A stretch of 64,000 nt of DNA. It comes from Prunella strophiata. Its lineage: Eukaryota > Chordata > Aves > Passeriformes > Prunellidae. Shown in pieces: positions 1-11,735 of this stretch; the first letter of the stretch is position 1, and each line of letters begins with the position of its first letter. The notes under the pieces are model-generated. The model saw only the letters and a program-made list of their open reading frames with translations, was not told the origin of the DNA and did no database searches. The stretch spans positions 52,210 through 116,209 of the forward strand of contig JAZBQD010000092.1 in NCBI GenBank assembly GCA_036583965.1, given 5' to 3'. Both the position numbers and the translations under genes were made by a program.

Positions 1-293
1 AAGCAAAAAGGGCCTTTGCATAGTATCCACAGATGTTTAATTCAGCCACGCGGTAAGATGTTCAGGGTCCAAGGGCACACTCATCCGGGGAGTCCAGGTT
101 TCTCTCTCCCCAGAGGTAGGGGCTCCACAGTAGTCTTGGGGCAGTTCCAAGATGAGGGCCAATCGGGGAATAGGGAGGGAGTGTCTCAGGGACATAGGAA
201 CAAGGGGAGGAGCCAATGGGGTCCCAATAGCCCCTGAGGGAAGCCTCTTGTGTCTCCCCAACACAGGGGATGCCTCCCAGGGTCCCCACATAG
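1..293 (-). mobile_element. LTR fragment, minus strand
   Basis: Read on the minus strand this begins with TGTGGGGACC at 293, contains two CCAAT-type boxes (CCATTGG and GATTGGCC) and then an ATTAAA polyadenylation-type signal near 37-42, the usual order of U3 and R in a retroviral LTR. The 3' end runs off the window edge. Short open frames on both strands are by-products of this GC-rich U3 and are not genes. The retroviral family is not identified. Confidence 0.55.
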
Positions 294-617
294 TTTCCCC
301 TAAATGTTAAGGGGACCACTTTCCTACTATTTAATCTAGTTACCTCTATATGGTCTACAACTTCTCTAGAATGAGGGCTGAGATGTCCAAAAGAGCTGAT
401 GAAACCCCTAACCCAAAAATAAACCCAGGTGTGGAAAATTCTAAGTTGTATAGAGAATGAGAAAAAAAGAAGTCGAACCCTAAAAGAATTTTCTGACCCC
501 CCAGCCTGAAAAATTTCACGTAAACAAATTCAAAACCCAGACAAGGTGGGGAAATATCTAGAAAAAAACTGCCATGATAACTCTTAAGAAAAAAAGATCA
601 TTGCAATAAGCTAGACC
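294..617 (+). other. Unassigned stretch before gag-like frame, possible ERV leader
   Basis: No gene seen. From about 400 the plus strand becomes very A-rich and G-poor like the downstream ERV, so this is probably untranslated leader of that element. A convincing primer-binding site or upstream LTR of the same element was not found. The boundary with the minus-strand LTR is placed at its TG end. Confidence 0.35.
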
Positions 618-1001
618 ATGGCCTATGCTTATCACACACTACTAAATACTATAGAACAGCAAATAGAAACAAGGGGGCAGGGAGATAAATCAACAACTAC
701 CCCAGTCACTCAGGCTGCAGCCAACACCCCAGCTACTCAGGTTGTAGCTAAACCAGATAGTAAGCCTAAGCCCGCAGCTAAACCAGACAATGAGGTTCAA
801 GCAATGACTATTGCTCCTACCATGAGAGGCGAAAAACACACAACCAAAACCGATTGGCCAGTGGACAATGATGATCTGGGGGAAGGACCCTCAAAGCCAA
901 TTACTGACACAAAATCAAAAATCACTATTAAGTCCTTTTTCTTGAAGGACATTCATAGCCTAAAAAAAAAAATTATACTCGACGACCTGATGAATCTATA
1001 A
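618..1001 (+). pseudogene. gag-like fragment of hypermutated ERV
   Basis: An open frame of 127 codons starts at an ATG in a favourable context (ACCATGG). It is rich in Thr, Pro, Ala and Lys in the first 90 residues, with repeated AAKPD-type segments, then a Lys-rich end and a stop. This low-complexity composition fits the linker part of a retroviral Gag polyprotein. Its position upstream of protease and RT remains supports that reading. No major homology region or zinc knuckle is preserved in this frame. The assignment depends mainly on context; translation after 1001 is broken by many stops. Confidence 0.4.
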
Positions 1002-2009
1002 TTAGTTGGTTAGTCCATCTTTAAAATACTGCAAGCAAAGCTACAATTCTGGATGGTACTGAAGTGAAGCATTTAAAATCCCTGTCACATAATACAGTTA
1101 TCAACCGAAAAATGATGAGGGGGGCTAACCCTCACAGTCTCTAGGCACAAGTCTTGGGAAGTGTGGCACAAAAATATCTGTGTGCAGACAATCTCTATAT
1201 ACAGCAAACCCAGTAAAAGACCATAGAACAAAAAGTTCAACACTTAAATATCAGTAGCAAAGATTGTCTTCTCAAATAACCTAAACACTATAAATCCAGA
1301 CTTAATATCATATACATCCATAATGTAACAAAAACTTATACAACTTAAGCCACAAAAATACACTTCTGCTTTAACAATAATAAAGCGGGATGACAGGGAA
1401 AAGACTGTACTTAATATAACCAAGAAGTTCCAAACATATGCAGATGCCATGCATAGCCCAACACATACCAAAATCACAGCTATAGAAAGACATCTACAGA
1501 AATTAAAAGATAAAATAGAAGAGAATCACAATAAGCTCAGAGAAAAAATTAAAGACAGCTTTCTCCAAATCTCAAAAATACAGATCAGAAGTTCTAATAC
1601 CAAACATAAACATCCCCCAGACAGGAAGAGAAGGTACACCCCACAAGCTGAACTATAGTTCTTCCTACATGATTATAAAAAAAAACCATAAAGAAATAGA
1701 ATAGAAAATCTACTACTACTCTAATACAAGGGCATAAATTAAAAAAAAAAAAAAATGCAAGACTCAGAGAAAAAGTTCCACTAAAAAAGAAACAACTCCA
1801 GTTGCCCACAGCCAAATTACCAAGTATAATAATGATGACAACATATACAATCCCCTTAAAAGAACCTCCAAAATATATGCCCAAGAAAAAAAAAAAAAAG
1901 ATAACCAGGCTTAGAGGGAACCTACCTCTAGCCAAGTAAAAGTTTAAAAAACCCATATTTTTTAGACTGTATAAATTCATTAGCCTAGCACATCAGAACC
2001 ACAAAAATA

Positions 2010-2330
2010 TAAGACCTTAGTCAACACTAGTGCACAGTGCACATTAATCCCATCAAGACATGTGGGGGCAGAATCTGTTTCTATTGCTGGTGTGACAGGG
2101 GGATCACAGGATTTTACTTTAGTAAAAACTAATGTAAACCTAACTAAAAAAGAGTAAAAAAATCACCCTATTGTGACTAGCCCAGAAGCCCCATGCATTT
2201 TTAACATAGACTTCCTCAGAAATAAATATTTCAAAAACAAACAAAAAAAAAACCTCAGGTGGTCATTTAAAATAACAGCTGTAAAAACAAAGAACATTAA
2301 GCAATTAAACACCTTACCTAAACTATCAAA
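2010..2330 (+). pseudogene. Retroviral aspartic protease remnant, catalytic Asp lost
   Basis: In the frame containing 2020-2034 the active-site motif of a retropepsin (normally Asp-Thr-Gly-Ala) reads Asn-Thr-Ser-Ala: AAC at 2023-2025 and AGT at 2029-2031. Both changes are G-to-A relative to GAC and GGT. Downstream residues keep the hydrophobic pattern of the protease flap and the conserved C-terminal region, with an in-frame stop where a Trp codon would fit. As a homodimeric aspartyl protease it would cleave Gag-Pol; without the Asp it cannot act. The frame continues towards the RT remnant without an obvious join. Confidence 0.6.
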
Positions 2331-2469
2331 AAAAAACATCTAGAATAAGACTGCTAAAGGTAAAAGAACAACAAATACCAATTACCATCTCAACAGTACA
2401 CCACCAAGAATACAAAACAACTCAAGATACTGTGATTCCCATCCACAAAATAATCTGTGAGCTAAAAAG

Positions 2470-3400
2470 CCAAGAAGTAGTCAACAAAACCCACTCACCC
2501 TTCAACAGCCCCATTTAGCCTATACACAAATCAAAAAAAAAAAAAAAAAATAGAAATTAGTTGTAGACTATCATACCTTAAATGAAGTGACTCCACCGCT
2601 GAGCACTGCTATACCAAACATGTTACAACTCCAATACGAGCTAAAACCCAAAACAACAAAATAATATGCCACTATTAACATTGCCAATGCATTTTTCTCC
2701 ATTCCTCTAACAGCAGAATACAGGCCTGTTTGCCTTCACATAGAGGGGTGTGCAGTACACCTAAAACCAACTACTCCAAAACTAAAACCACAATCCTACC
2801 ATCTACCACAGACTAATCCAAACTACACTAAAAAAAAGATAAAGCTCCAGAACATCTACAGTACATGAATAACATCATTATGTGTGGGAACACAGCAGTA
2901 AAAGTGTTTAAAAAAGAGAAAAAAGCATCCAAATTCTCCTAAAAAATAATTTTACCACCAAGAAGAACCAAGTTAAGGGACCTACTCAAGAAATCCAGTT
3001 CCTAAGAATAAAGTAACAAAACAGACAGCATCAGATTCCCACCGATGTCATCAACATAATCATAGCCATATCTCCACTGATCAAGAAGAAGGAAACACAA
3101 ACTTTCCTAAGCACCATAAGCTTTTAGAAAATGCATATTCCAAAATAGAACCAAATTATGAGCCCTCTCTACTTAGTCACCCACAAGAAGAACACTTTCC
3201 AGTGGGGCCCTGAACAACAACAAGCCTTTACCCAAATCAAGCAAAAAAATCACTCATACAATAACCCTTAGCCCAGTCAGGACAGGACCGGATATAAAAA
3301 ACATGCTCTACTCTGCAACTGGGAGCCATAGTCTGTCCTGGAGCCTTTGGCAGAAGGTGCCTAGTGAGACTCAAAACCAACCACTAAAATTTTAGAGTCA
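2470..3400 (+). pseudogene. Reverse transcriptase remnant, YxDD reads YMNN
   Basis: Fingers and palm segments of a retroviral RT can be followed in the plus-strand frame, including an FFSIPL-type motif near 2692. The catalytic box is at 2862-2873 and reads Tyr-Met-Asn-Asn (TAC ATG AAT AAC) in place of Tyr-x-Asp-Asp; both Asp-to-Asn changes need only G-to-A. Several TAG/TAA stops sit where Trp or Gln is common. An A-tract near 2529-2549 probably adds a frame change. The enzyme would be inactive. This and the protease remnant are the strongest evidence for enzymatic editing of the element. Confidence 0.65.
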
Positions 3401-5000
3401 AAGTTACAAAGAGTCTAAAACCAACTACACCCCAACAAAAAAAAAAAAAAGAAATTTTAACAGCCTATAAAAGAGTCCAAGCCACCCCAAAAGTAATAAG
3501 CACTAAAACAAAACTCCTCCTGGCACCCTGACTACCGGTGCTGGAGTAAATGTTCAAAGCAAAAGTTCCCTCTACCCACCATAACACCAATGCCACATGG
3601 AGCAAGTCTCATAAACAAAAAAGAACAAGAGCAAACAACAAGTACTAAGAAAGCTCCACCATACAACCGTCAGCAAAAGAAACACATTGCACTCATTTTA
3701 CTAATAATTCTTACCATATTATAAAGATGAAGCAAAAGTAGAAAGCAGCCATATAAAGCCCCACACAACAAGTTACAAAAGCTTCTAAAAGAAAAAGTAG
3801 ATCAAGTCAACTTACTAAACTCAAAACCATTTAGCTAACCCTAAACATCACTAAAAAAAGAGAAGTGGCCAAAACTATACCTTTATACCAATCCATAGAT
3901 AGTAACCAATGCTCTGTGGGGATGGCTGGAGAAGTAAAAAAAAAACTTAATTAGCAGCATTAAAAAAAAAAAAACAAAAAAAACAAAAAACAATTTAAGC
4001 TACTAAAGAGTACAAAACATCACTACCAATATAAAAAAAACTATCTGTGAAAGTCTGCCATGTCCCCAAGAGTAGAACGCCAAAAGAACACCAAAAGAAC
4101 ACCAAAACAGCCAACAAGTAAATCATGCTGCAAAAATAAAAGTGTCAAAGATAGATTTAAATTAGCAACACAAAAAAAAGTTATTCCTAGCTCAATGGGC
4201 CCATGATGCCTCAAGTCATCAAAATAAAAATACCACCTATAAGTAGGCACAAGACCAAAGAATAAATTTAACCATAAACATTATTTCTCAAGTTATCCAT
4301 GACTGTGAGACGTGTACGGCCATCAAGCAAGCCAAGGAAGTTAAAATCCCTATAGTATAGTAGACAGTAGTCCAAATATAAATATGGGGAGGCCTAGCAG
4401 ATTAATTACATCATACTACCTCAAACCCACCAAGGCAAGCACTATATGCTCGCAATGATAAAAAACACCACTAAATAGCTAAAAACCTACCCTGTACCTC
4501 ACACTACGGCCTGTAACACCATCCTACGCCTTAAAAACCAAGTCCTTTAGAGGCATAATACCCCTAAAAAAATTAAGTCAAACAATGAGACTCATTTCAA
4601 AAACAACCTTATCAACACCTAGGCTAAAAAACCATGACATTAAGTAAGTATACCATATCGCCTACCATACACCAGCTGCAAACAAAGTAAAAAAGTACAA
4701 TAGACAATTAATAACCACTTGAAAAACATTAAGTAAGAAATCTTTCAAAAATTAAGAGCAACATCTAGCAAAGGCCACCTAATTAATTAACATCCAAGCG
4801 GGCCCTACCCAATCTAAGCCCCTGCATACAATAAACAAAGTCCCAAAAATACATATCAGAAATTTATTAGGAAAAACAGTTTAGATCAATTTTACCTCAA
4901 ATACAAACCCATTCATAAAGTTGTCTTTGCTCAGGGACCAGGTTGCACATAGTAAATAATACAAAAAGATAGAACAACACAATATATACCTCAAAGAGAT
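3400..5000 (+). pseudogene. Probable RNase H-integrase remnant
   Basis: Downstream of RT the plus strand keeps the same A-rich, G-poor texture with scattered pol-like peptides, for example an H-x-C-x-x-C-like stretch around 4300-4320 of the kind found in the integrase zinc-binding end, and a conserved-looking IN C-terminal segment near 4860-4960. Stops are too dense to define a frame. The call rests on gene order and weak similarity. No env gene is recognisable before the LTR-like segment. Confidence 0.4.
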
Positions 5001-5045
5001 CTAATTATTAAATAAGAACCATATATACATATCACTATTTGCTAA

Positions 5046-5068
5046 ATATCACTACCATTATCTATTTA

Positions 5069-5119
<51 letters not shown>

Positions 5120-5129
5120 ATATATATAA
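5046..5129 (+). repeat. (TATC)n microsatellite
   Basis: About 16 tandem TATC units run from roughly 5058 to 5118, flanked by TA-rich sequence. It lies between the ERV interior and the LTR-like segment that starts near 5130. Confidence 0.9.
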
Positions 5130-5891
5130 TGTATGTTTATAAAGTGAAAATATATATTAGTTTTAGTAATAACCTGACAATATAGGAATAAGGAGTAAAA
5201 TGTCCTAAAATGACTTTATGATGCTTATATCCCCATTCTTGTATTTAGCCCAAAAATAAGTTTTGCACCTTTAAGACTAATTCCAAAAGCAAAGGGGGGG
5301 AGAAAAGAAGTGCAAAGTTTTTTATCAGAAACTGCACTTACTATCCCACATCCTTCTCCTAGACTATGTTGACTGCAGCACAGACAGTGAGAGCTCTCTT
5401 TTACTTTTTAATTAATTTTTATCTAACTAAAACAGAGAAGTTCCCTAAACTATAATTTTTATTTTTCTTAAAACTGCTTAAACCTGCTCTAGACTAAAAA
5501 CCCAGAAAAACACTGGCAGCTCACACCTATAGCCCACCAGGCCTGGCCTAGCATGGGGCATTTGCAGCACCAGAAAGACTAATAACAGACTGAGCCAAGC
5601 TACAGCCCACCAAGGGGACTTTCTGAGTTTGTCATCTCTTCAGAGTGGCAAGAGCTTTTATTGTTTAATATTGTTCATTTTCTTTTATACTAATAAATGC
5701 TTTGCCTATTAAATAAACAGTTTTTTTCCACTTTTCTTCAAAGAAATATTTTCCCAAACCAGTTAAAAAAGGCCACTTAAATTTACTTTCTAAAAAAACC
5801 CCTTTAGAAATTTTCTCCCAAATTTGCCCTAAACCAAAACACCTCAGATCTCAGTTTTTCCCCTTCTTCTGAAACCTAGGCAATAGTGTCA
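5130..5891 (+). mobile_element. Probable 3' LTR of the hypermutated ERV
   Basis: The segment opens TGTATG, contains a G7 run near 5295, an AATAAA polyadenylation-type signal near 5692 and ends AGTGTCA at 5891. It lies directly downstream of the ERV interior in the same orientation. It lacks the extreme G depletion of the interior. No second copy is present in the window, so the edges are tentative. Confidence 0.4.
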
Positions 5892-6365
5892 TGTTCTTCT
5901 ATATATGAAGTAAGTACCATATCACACATTGCTTTAATAATTCTGTAACATTTTCCATTTTTCCTGCAAGATATGTCATACATTTAGTATAAGAGTGTTC
6001 AATATGAACTCATAAAGCACAGAATTATATATGGTATGCATTTTTGACAGGATTAACTCTTATTAAAAACTTTGCTTTAACTAACACGTAAAAAAGTCAT
6101 TTGCACCAAATGTCCCTGATAGGAGAAATGGGTGTTAATGTCTGCACAAACTACTAGATCTGAAAGAACTAATCAGGTTGTGGAAGAATGGGTGTGGGAG
6201 CCTTCATGAACATCAAGCCGTACAAGTTTGTTGCAGAATTCAGCAGTCTGAACCTCTGAACTTTAGAAAAAAATGCTCAGGCTTAATAGACTTATGAATA
6301 TTAACTTCTCTGCCCGGGGGTGGGGGGTGGTTTAAAGCTAATTTTATTGGTCATACAATGCATGA
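5892..6365. other. No gene seen
   Basis: AT-rich sequence without a supported frame, repeat or RNA gene. A short G-rich patch occurs near 6313-6330. Confidence 0.5.
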
Positions 6366-6649
6366 TGAGGGGGGAATACATGTTAAAAGGGAAACATGGA
6401 ATATGTAGTAGGCAGTTTTGAAGTCTGTACCTTCCTAGTACCGCAGCCAGTGGGGAAAGTAGAGGGGCAACATGCAGTCAAGAGTTTAGGATAAAAGGAG
6501 GCCGTGTCCTCCAAAAACTTGACAGAGACCCCATGAGGGTATGGCCTTGTGAACTCTCTCTCTTTATTCAAATAAAGTTGATTCTTGCAGGACTCCTCTG
6601 TCCTGTGTGGACACTGGCCTTTCACAGTGTGATTTTCTGATTTTCCACA
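6366..6649 (+). mobile_element. LTR fragment, same family as 17487-17987
   Basis: From a G6 run at 6368 to TTTTCCACA at 6649 this aligns by eye with the 3' half of the LTR at 17710-17987: shared blocks include GAAGTCTGTACC, GTGTCCTCCAAAAA, AATAAAGT and GGACTCCTCTGTC. It has a GGATAAAA TATA-like box and an AATAAA signal. The 5' half of the family is missing, so this is a truncated or older copy. Confidence 0.65.
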
Positions 6650-7464
6650 TATCTCTAAATCATTGGAATACAAAGTAACTTCCATTTTTGGTCAAAATAT
6701 TCCTTCTTTAAGAGGAAATCCATATTCTTCAAAAAAAAAAAAATCATAAAATACAAATTTAGCCACTGAGATGGTAAGAACATGTTTGTATTACCTACTC
6801 TGTTTTAAAATAAAATAAAACTTGAAGCTTGTAATTCTTTACTGGGAGTTTAGGTAGCAATAAAAAGCATACACAACTGGAAAGAAAATATGCTGATAGA
6901 GCCATCTGCATTATATTCTAGAAAACAGTACTTCCAATTATTTACTCTTTGTGAGTCTATAAAAATTACAATATATGACAAACAAAAATTTTTAAACTCA
7001 CAAAAATTAAACAGGAGTCTATATCTTATTCAGCTTTGTGATTCTTTAATTGGGTGGCACTGTACTAAGGCTTTGTCAGCCTAAGGTTGATGATAAACTA
7101 TATTTGGGGAACTAAAGGTATACTAAATTTTGCAAAGATTGTGATGCAATGGTGCTGAATTAAAACTATTTTTACTCCTGTCTTCAGCTTTTCTAGAAGC
7201 CTGTAAGGGAACAGAACTGGATCCAATATCTTTTTTCTATAGCCACACATACACACATGCAAAAGAAAATGTAATACTAGACATACATATATAAAAATGT
7301 AATTTCTCTGTGCTTTCTCAAGTCCATCCCTTCTTAGGTCAATGCTCAGTAAACCATCCTGTTTCTTCCCATAGACTGATCTTGTGGTTAAGCCAGCAGC
7401 AACGGTGAAGCAAACATTTCCAGCCCTCCTTAACTGCATGGAGTGTTGTGTCCAGTACTTCAGT
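6650..7464. other. No gene seen
   Basis: AT-rich DNA without a supported frame. Short frames on either strand have no recognisable domain. Confidence 0.5.
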
Positions 7465-8192
7465 CATAACAACCCCATATAAGGTTATAGACTTGGAAAG
7501 AATGGCTGGAAAGCTGCCCAGAAGAAAAGGACCTGGGGTGCTGGTTGACAGCCTTTGAATATGAGCCAGAATGTGCCCAGGTAGGCAAAAAGGCCAATGG
7601 CATCCTGGCTTGTGTCAGCAATTGTGTGGGCAGCAGGACTAAGGAAGTTATTGTCCCCTGTACTCGGCACTGGTGAGGCCACATCTCTATTGTGTTCATA
7701 TGTGGACCCCTCAATACAAGAAAGACATTGAGGTGCTGGAAGGTGTCCAAAGAAGCACAACAAAGCTGGGGAAAGGTCTGAAGCACAAGTCTTATGAGGA
7801 GCGGCTGAGGGAGCTGGGGTTGCTTAGTCTTGAGGAAAGGAGGCTGAGGAAGGACCTTGTCGCTCTACAACTAATTGAAAGGAGGTTGTAGTGAGGTTGG
7901 TGCCAGTCTTTTTTCCCAAGTAACAAGTGATCAGGGGAAATGGCCTCAAATTGTGACAGGGGAGGTTCAGGTTGGATATTAGGAAAAAATTCTTTACCAA
8001 GAGAGTTATCAAGAATTGGAACAGGCTGTCCAGGCATGTGGTTGAGTCACCATCCCTGAAGGGATTTAAAAGATATGTAGACACGGCGCTTAGGGACATG
8101 GCTTAGTGGTGGACTTGGCAGCATTAGGATTACAGTTGGATTTGATGATATAAAGGGACTTTTTCAACCTAAATGATTCCATGACTATGTAC
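7465..8192 (+). mobile_element. CR1 LINE, 5'-truncated, plus strand
   Basis: The segment carries the C-terminal part of CR1 ORF2, with degraded words such as [23 protein letters not shown] read at 7786-7855, and a CR1 3' UTR ending ATGATTCCATGACTATG. It is diverged, with stops and indels. It begins within the 3' third of ORF2, typical of CR1 5' truncation. Confidence 0.85.
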
Positions 8193-9002
8193 AGGGGGAA
8201 AGTGTGAAAAGTAATCCCAATTAAAAAAAGAAATAATGGAAAATTTCCATCACAGAATGCACTAAAATGGGATAAAAGAATATGAATTTGAGATCTTATA
8301 GAAATTATGGGATTACACAGAAATTATTAGGAAGTTAGTATGCAATTTTCAACACAATATACAGGAACTTACAAAATCTTAACATTAATAACTTCTCTTA
8401 GATTGTTATGATCAAGGGGAAGAAAGTCAATATTTTTCTACTGTTAGTCACAAAAAAAGTGCACAGAAAAAGTTTTTTTAACTATGAAATCACATATTTC
8501 TGTAAAAAAAATCCTCTTTAGGTGAAAATAAAGCTGCTTAGTAGTGGTAGAACATGAAATATATGCATGTCTAGGGATTTGCTCAGATACTTCCCCCACA
8601 ACTAGAATAACTTGGAAGAAAACAAGCAGCATTATTAGCTACAACAAAACAAGGAAAAGTTGGGCTTAATGGATCTCAAAGGTTAGCTAAGCAAAGCTGC
8701 AATGATTACAGCATTATTACCAGTGGAAAGTGATGTTTAAGACTATTATTACAGCACTGAAGTCAAACTATTTTTACATATTTTTGACCTTTTCAAGTTA
8801 CATGATTGGCACTATGAAAAGATCAAAGCATTGACTGATAGCACACTTATAGCAGAGTCAGGAAGGTAGTCAAGCTGCTTAAAGGCAGCAGTAGCCCCTT
8901 ATATACAAACATCATGCACAATTTATTGCATTAATATTATTTTTTCCTGGCACACATCCTGCAGAAAGGAAACTACAAAATGGTAAAACAGAATATGCTT
9001 TG
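8193..9002. other. No gene seen
   Basis: AT-rich intervening DNA without a supported coding or RNA feature. Confidence 0.5.
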
Positions 9003-9880
9003 AATCATAGAATAACCTACGTTGGAAGGGACCCATGAGGATCGAGTTCAACTCCTGACTCTACACAGGGCAACCTAAACATTAACCTAAGAGCACTGTC
9101 CAAATGCTTCTTGAACACCAACAGGCTTGGGGCCATGGCCACTTTCCTGAGGAGCTTGTTCCAGTGCTTCATCACCCTGTCAGTGAAGAACTATTTCCTA
9201 ATATTTATCTTCCCCTGATGCAGCTTTAAGCCATTCCCTCATGTCCTGTCACCAGACACAACAGAGAATAGTTCAGTACCTCCCCTCTGCTGCCCCCTTT
9301 GAGGAAGTTGCAGACAGCAATGAGGTCACCCCACAGTTTCCTCTTGTCTAAGATGAGCAAACCTGGGTATCCTCAGCTGCTCCTGATAATTCATGCCCTT
9401 GAGGCCTTTCACCATCTTTGTTGCCCTCCTTATATTGCAGAGTCCCAAACTGCACACAATACTCAAGGTGAGGCTGGACCAATCCTGAGTATGGTGGTAC
9501 AAGAACCTCTTTCAATCAGTTAGCTATACTGTCCTTAATGCACTCCAGAACATAGTTGGCCCTTTTGGCCACCAGGGCATTTTGTTGAGTCATACTGAGT
9601 TTTGCCATCAACCAGAACTACTAAATACCTTTCTGCAGGGCTGCACACCAGCCTCTTATTCCCCAATCTATATTTGCATCCAAGATCGCACTGTCCCAGG
9701 TGCAGAACCCAGCATTTGTTCTTGAATTTCACAAGGCTGGCAATTGCCCAGCATTCTAATCAAGCCTAATCTCTAAGGCCTCTCTACCCTTGGGGGAATC
9801 AACAGCTCCTCCTATTTTGTCTTGTCTTCCCCCTCCAGCCTCACTGAGTAACATTTTTCTCCATTGAATGAAATTTCAGT
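9003..9880 (-). mobile_element. CR1 LINE, 5'-truncated, minus strand
   Basis: The reverse-complement CR1 tail starts at about 9003 (ATCATAGAATAACC), followed by the typical 3' UTR and ORF2 C-terminal text read on the minus strand. It is old, with many substitutions and no long frame. The 5' edge near 9880 is approximate. Confidence 0.85.
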
Positions 9881-10673
9881 CATTATAACTGGAAAATATG
9901 GGTCTGGATTTCTTGATATTTTCTAGTCTTATAAATAATTATCATGTACCAAAACATATCTAGGAAAAAACTGAACCCACACATTTACCACAGAAATACA
10001 ACTTTATACTTTGTACATCTTTCTTTCATAAACTGTAGATAAAATATTTGGTACTCAATTTTCTATTTGATATTTTCAATAAGTCCTATCTGGAAAGTAT
10101 ACTTGATATATGTTTGTATACATCAGAAATGCAAATTAAAACCTGGTATGTTATGCAATTTGTTACTTTTTAATAATATATTAAAAACCAAATTGCAAAA
10201 ATATTAAAGTACACTTTCCAAAGGGGGAGATAATATTTCACATATTTTACATTTCTGAGGTTTGTTTTGACAAAATAACATTAACTTTTGACCTGCCACT
10301 TGTATTAAGGGCCTCCATCCAGGAAATCAAACGATACTGCAGAGCATTTTGTTTCTTAAAATGTATAAATGCTTTAAAAATTAATTGCTTTATCATACCA
10401 AAGTCAGCATAAGCATCTGTATTGAAAACAGAAGGCATAGGAATTGGTATGCTTCTGTTACAGTGCAATATTTCTGTCAAGTAGCATTTCTTTATATTAT
10501 TAAATATCATTATCTTAAATGAGAGACTAAGAACAGCAAGTGCTTCTTAGTGTTTTCATGATTTTTTCCCCTTACAAATTTTTGGCCAGTGTTGAATACT
10601 AAGGCTTGAACAACAGGCCCTGAGGCAAAGTTGACCTCTAGATGAACCTTCCAACCAAATGTTATATGTATCC
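9881..10673. other. No gene seen
   Basis: AT-rich DNA between two CR1 copies. A minus-strand frame of 87 codons at 10247-10510 has no recognisable domain and is not supported. Confidence 0.5.
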
Positions 10674-11646
10674 ATTCATTAACTGGCTGGATGGCCGGGC
10701 CCAGAGAGTGGTGGTAAACGGTGCCACATCCAGCTGGCGGCCACTTACCAGTGGTATCCCTCAGGGGTCCATTCTGGGACCAGTTCTGTTCAATATTTTT
10801 ATTGATGACATGGATGAGGGGATTGAGCCTTTCATTAGCAAGTTTGCGGACAACACTAAGCTAGGATCCTGTGTCAATCTCTTGGTGGGTAGGAGGGCTC
10901 TGCAGAGAGACCTGGAATGGTTGGATGGATGGGCAGAGTCCAATAAGATGAAGTTCATTACATCCAAGTGCCAAGTCCTGCATTTTGGCCACAATAACCC
11001 CCTGCAACATTATAGGCTGGGGACAGAGTGGCTGGACAGTGCGCAGGCAGAAAAGGACCTGGGGGTACTGGTCGACAGCCAGCTGAACATTAGCCAGCAG
11101 TGTGCCCTGGTGGCCAAGAAGGTCAATGGCATCCTGGCCTGTATCAGGAATAGTGTGGCCAGCAGGACCAGGGAGGTCATCCTTCCCCTATACTTGGCAC
11201 TGGTGAGGTTGCACCTTGAGTACTGTGTCCAGTTCTGGGCCCCTCAGTTTAGGAAGGATGTTGAGATGCTTGAGTGCATCCAGAAGAGGGCAACAAGGCT
11301 TATGAGGGGCTTGGAACACAAGCCCTATGAGGAACAACTGAGGGAGCTGGGATTTTTTAGCCTGGAGAAAAGGAGGCTCAGAGGTGACCTGATCACTCTC
11401 TACAACTTCCTGAAAGGTGGTTGTAGTCAGGTGGGGGTTGGTCTCTTTCTCCAGGCAGCAACTGACAGAACCAGAGGATATAGTCTCAAGCTGCGTCAAG
11501 GGAAATATAAATTGGATATTAGGAAAACGGTTTTTATTGAAAGAGTGATAAAGTACTGGAATGGCCTGCCCGGGGAGGTGGTGGAGTCACCATCCCTGGA
11601 TATGTTTAAAAAAAGACTGGATGTGGCACTCGGTGCCATGGTTTAG
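10642..11646 (+). pseudogene. CR1 ORF2 C-terminal RT fragment, open but catalytically altered
   Basis: This 334-codon open frame is the C-terminal part of CR1 ORF2 (normally endonuclease plus reverse transcriptase, acting in target-primed retrotransposition). The first roughly 11 codons come from flanking DNA; CR1 coding begins at the NWLDG motif. The RT palm has GIPQGS (10756-10773), then the catalytic box at 10843-10854, which reads Phe-Ala-Asp-Asn in place of Phe-Ala-Asp-Asp. Thumb and C-terminal words such as [10 protein letters not shown] and [18 protein letters not shown] follow without a stop. It lacks the endonuclease and the first RT motifs, so it cannot be functional despite its length. 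The ATG is probably fortuitous. Confidence 0.85.
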
Positions 11647-11735
11647 TTGAGATGTTAGGGCATGGGTTGAAGTCCATGATCTTGACAGTCTCTTCCAATC
11701 CTGTCATTCTGTGAATTCTGTGAATTCTGTGAACA
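10674..11735 (+). mobile_element. CR1 LINE, 5'-truncated, plus strand, relatively young
   Basis: This copy starts inside the RT domain and ends with about three ATTCTGTG-type tail units (11705-11735). The ORF2 C-terminus is uninterrupted, implying a more recent insertion than most CR1 copies here. Over the shared region it is very close to the minus-strand CR1 at 19257-21569, so the two probably belong to one subfamily. Confidence 0.92.

Larger units (their letters stand above)
320..5000 (+). mobile_element. Decayed ERV interior with strong plus-strand G depletion
   Basis: The order gag-like frame, protease, reverse transcriptase, RNase H/integrase-like remains can be followed in broken frames on the plus strand. 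Base use is strongly strand-biased: in 2641-2700 I count 25 A, 16 C, 16 T and only 3 G. Many apparent tryptophan codons read as stops and several catalytic aspartates read as asparagine, all explainable as G-to-A. C is not depleted, so ordinary CpG decay alone does not explain it. Class is uncertain; the pol pattern looks most like a class III/ERVL-like or related avian element. No 5' LTR of the same family is in the window. Confidence 0.7.
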
